Shown here: piece by piece, positions 61,901-64,000 of the stretch
Layout of the letters: the number at the start of each line of letters is the position of its first letter
Position numbering within the stretch: the first letter of the stretch is position 1
Assembly: GCA_002224055.1 (NCBI GenBank)
Contig: AZLU01000175.1
Location: forward strand, 25,830-89,829
Direction of reading: 5' to 3'
Source: Pezizomycotina sp. ARF18
Lineage: Eukaryota > Ascomycota
DNA length: 64,000 bases
Notes under the pieces: model-generated
Told to the model about the DNA's origin: nothing
Database searches by the model: none
Seen by the model: the letters and a program-made list of their open reading frames with translations, nothing else
Translations under genes and position numbers: made by a program

Positions 61901-64000
61901 GCAGACTCGGCTTTAATAAATATAAAAGTACTCTCATAGTTATAAAAGTCTACCAGCTTTGCAAGATAAAAGGGTATCTCAAATATTGTATAAGAGTGGA
62001 ATAATAGCAGAATGCATTCAGGAAGCTTCTGTAGAACAATCGATCGGACTATCTGCCTATAGTATGTTAACAGGAGTGGAATAACTTCTGACGCCAAATT
62101 TTGGTATTCGTCTTCCTGTAGAAATCGTAATATAGTTGAGATGAACCACACCAATCATAGATCTGCCGCCGGGCGCTTACAGATCGGTCCTTGGGAAAAG
62201 TAATTCTATAGTAATTACGGGAACCATGTAGGAGTACTCCATTTTACGTAAAAGGGGAAAGACGAATCGAACGTAAAAGTGATACTCTGGATCTTAGACC
62301 ACGATTAATATGCCGGATACAGGTTACCCTCCGATCAAACCGAGGAAGAGAATGATGTTACGCTTATCTTCAGTATTTGTGGGATGCAAAAATTTCTAAC
62401 AGATTACATACCAGATTGTCTAGAAGGACCTAGCCAACGTCCTTACAATAGCGGAGCAGCATTGTCAAACTACTATACTTCATTTATGAAAACCAGTTTT
62501 ACTCTACGTAGGAGAATTTACCAGAGATAAAAACCAACTCGTCCAATACGCTACTTCCCCTGATGCTATAGTTCCATAAGCTTCGAGTTAAATTATATCT
62601 ACTGAACTGCGGATATATTTAAAGTTATTTCTTGATCATACTGGAAATTAAAGTATTTTTTATTGCCTAAGAGGAGATTCTGTCTGATAATCTGTACAGT
62701 CTTTTGACATATTATTGTTACAGAAAGCCTAACAGTAGCAAAGCGAGACAGACGACGACGCCCCTTCTTCATCCCTACTCCTCTTATCCCTCTTTCCGCC
62801 TCCGCAAAACAAAATATCATTCTCCACTCTCACACTTTACACATAACTCTATATCAATTATAAAGCCGATAATGCGAAAGAAACCTTTCCTTTCTCCATT
62901 CAAGTCCTCGACTCAGAAAGACACCGGCCACATATTCAACTTTATCTTCTCCCAGACAATTTCCTCCTACATATTCTAAATTCAACATTTAAGTAGCCAC
63001 GCCAATCCCGTTTTATCTGCTTTGTGGATATTCTACGACCAAACTTAACGATAATTAATAATATATAATCGTTAAAGTAAGGAAACGTCATCTTATTAGA
63101 GGTTATAAACCATCAGACATGGATTCATGAGTTAACTTCTAGTAAACTCTCCAAAACTTGATAAATAAATAATAAAGAGAAAAACTATTTTATAAAATTG
63201 ACCTATATTAAATATCTTCGGAATAATTGTCCGTGCATATTCGCCCCTTATCGGAGCGAATTCTGCTAGGAAGAAGGTCCGCTTGATTGTCACTAGAAGG
63301 TATTCTAATGCCCAACATAGTAGGAGAATCTTACGAGTTATCAATTTTGTACAATAAAGTAATTACTAGATTTCACTCCACCCGTATTTGCGTAGAAGAA
63401 ATTACTTGATCCATGTAAAACAAGTACATCAACCAGTGTATAGCTTCAAGGCAGAAATTTAAGAAACATGCAGTTTCCTTTGGCCTTTGGCGGACACCAA
63501 ATATCGGTATCGAACACATTGAAGATCTTAAGAGCCGGGCCATGATAGTTGTATTCAACTCGAATGCACTTTGACAGGATAAACAATATTATATCACGAG
63601 TTCGGGGCCCAGTAACGCACGAGCTTTGAATTGGGGGCTTTAGGGTATATTTGAATTCAGGATGTATTCAGTATAGAGAAACAAGTGGAGCGGGTGTAGC
63701 CTAATAAAAACGATTAAGTACTGTACAAATCAATTACGTAGAATACACAGGTATGGAGCAAGAAAAAGGAAGATCCGTGTTACTCTGAATTAAATATGAA
63801 ATGATACAACGCCACGATATCCATTTGGAGTGCGAAACACCTATTGAGGAATCTATACAAGAAATGGAAGTTGGTTAAAGTCTGCAAATGATCCTGCATT
63901 TGTCCCAGACTAAATCCCCGGTCACAAAAGATGCATGCACGGCTTCGATCTCCTTCTAATTCCAACAACACTTGTGCTCGTGGGGGCTAAGATTTGTAGG
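58960..64000. other. Gene-free AT-rich end block
   Basis: Three long T runs (T23 at 59334-59356, T25 at 59428-59452, T26 at 59495-59520) lie just beyond the small gene. The remaining 4.4 kb is TA-rich with only short frames on all strands, and I find no domain. A 19-bp identical sequence occurs twice (59949-59967 and 61647-61665), hinting at decayed repeats. The frames at 61855-62154 and 60783-60980 are not supported as genes. Confidence 0.5.
59949..59967 (+). repeat. Dispersed direct repeat, copy 1 (copy 2 at 61647-61665)
   Basis: AATTACTGAAAGAGGATTT is identical at 59949-59967 and 61647-61665. The preceding 20 bases are also similar (TATGGATTCCATG against TATAGAATCTAAATG), with differences that include C-to-T and G-to-A changes. 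The pair could be what remains of two ends or two copies of one repeat. Confidence 0.6.

Overview
The window looks like nuclear DNA of a filamentous ascomycete (Pezizomycotina type). The support is short introns (66-94 nt) with GTRNG/YAG ends and CTAAC-type branch points, an arginine-attenuator-peptide leader ahead of CPA1, an Est1-like protein with a PIN domain, a fungal MET2, and protein sequences that match ascomycete families as I remember them. No rRNA, tRNA or CRISPR array was found. Genes are sparse: about a dozen in 64 kb. They are separated by large AT-rich, homopolymer-rich, gene-free blocks (about 11-19, 28-33, 34-42 and 59-64 kb) that resemble decayed, repeat-derived DNA.

Layout. 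0-1.3 kb: 15-bp minisatellite and a degraded fungal gene. 4.5 kb: a 166-bp MITE with 21-bp inverted ends. 6.2 kb: a small unrecognised coding stretch (-). 9.7-10.8 kb: Ada-type methylphosphotriester/AraC-HTH protein (-). 12.0-12.3 kb: a cluster of the palindrome TCGCGCGA. 19.0-22.5 kb: zinc finger/Est1/PIN protein (-). 26.4-27.6 kb: 2-oxoglutarate/Fe(II) oxygenase (+). 33.3-34.0 kb: small acidic protein (+) behind a pyrimidine-rich leader. 42.4-44.5 kb: AT-hook protein (+). 45.3-46.3 kb: ETF beta (-). 47.2-48.0 kb: unrecognised gene (+). 48.05-49.74 kb: MET2 (+). 51.3-53.6 kb: Acinus-like SAP/RRM/RSB protein (-). 55.3-57.4 kb: spliced AAP uORF plus CPA1 (+). 58.3-59.0 kb: small low-complexity protein (-).

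The genes are ordinary single-copy eukaryotic genes, not a cluster. Two serve amino-acid synthesis (MET2 for methionine, CPA1 for arginine), one mitochondrial electron transfer (ETFB), two RNA metabolism (Est1/PIN protein, Acinus-like protein), one chromatin (AT-hook) and one possibly alkylation response (Ada-like).

Two points affect the whole window. First, nearly every recognisable gene is broken by several single-base losses, mostly one base missing from a short homopolymer, even in conserved housekeeping genes. This looks like uncorrected homopolymer error in the assembly rather than real decay, so gene coordinates below span several frames. Second, the most interesting element is the CPA1 leader: an arginine attenuator peptide uORF that becomes readable only after two introns are removed, with a 13-nt microexon in the middle.
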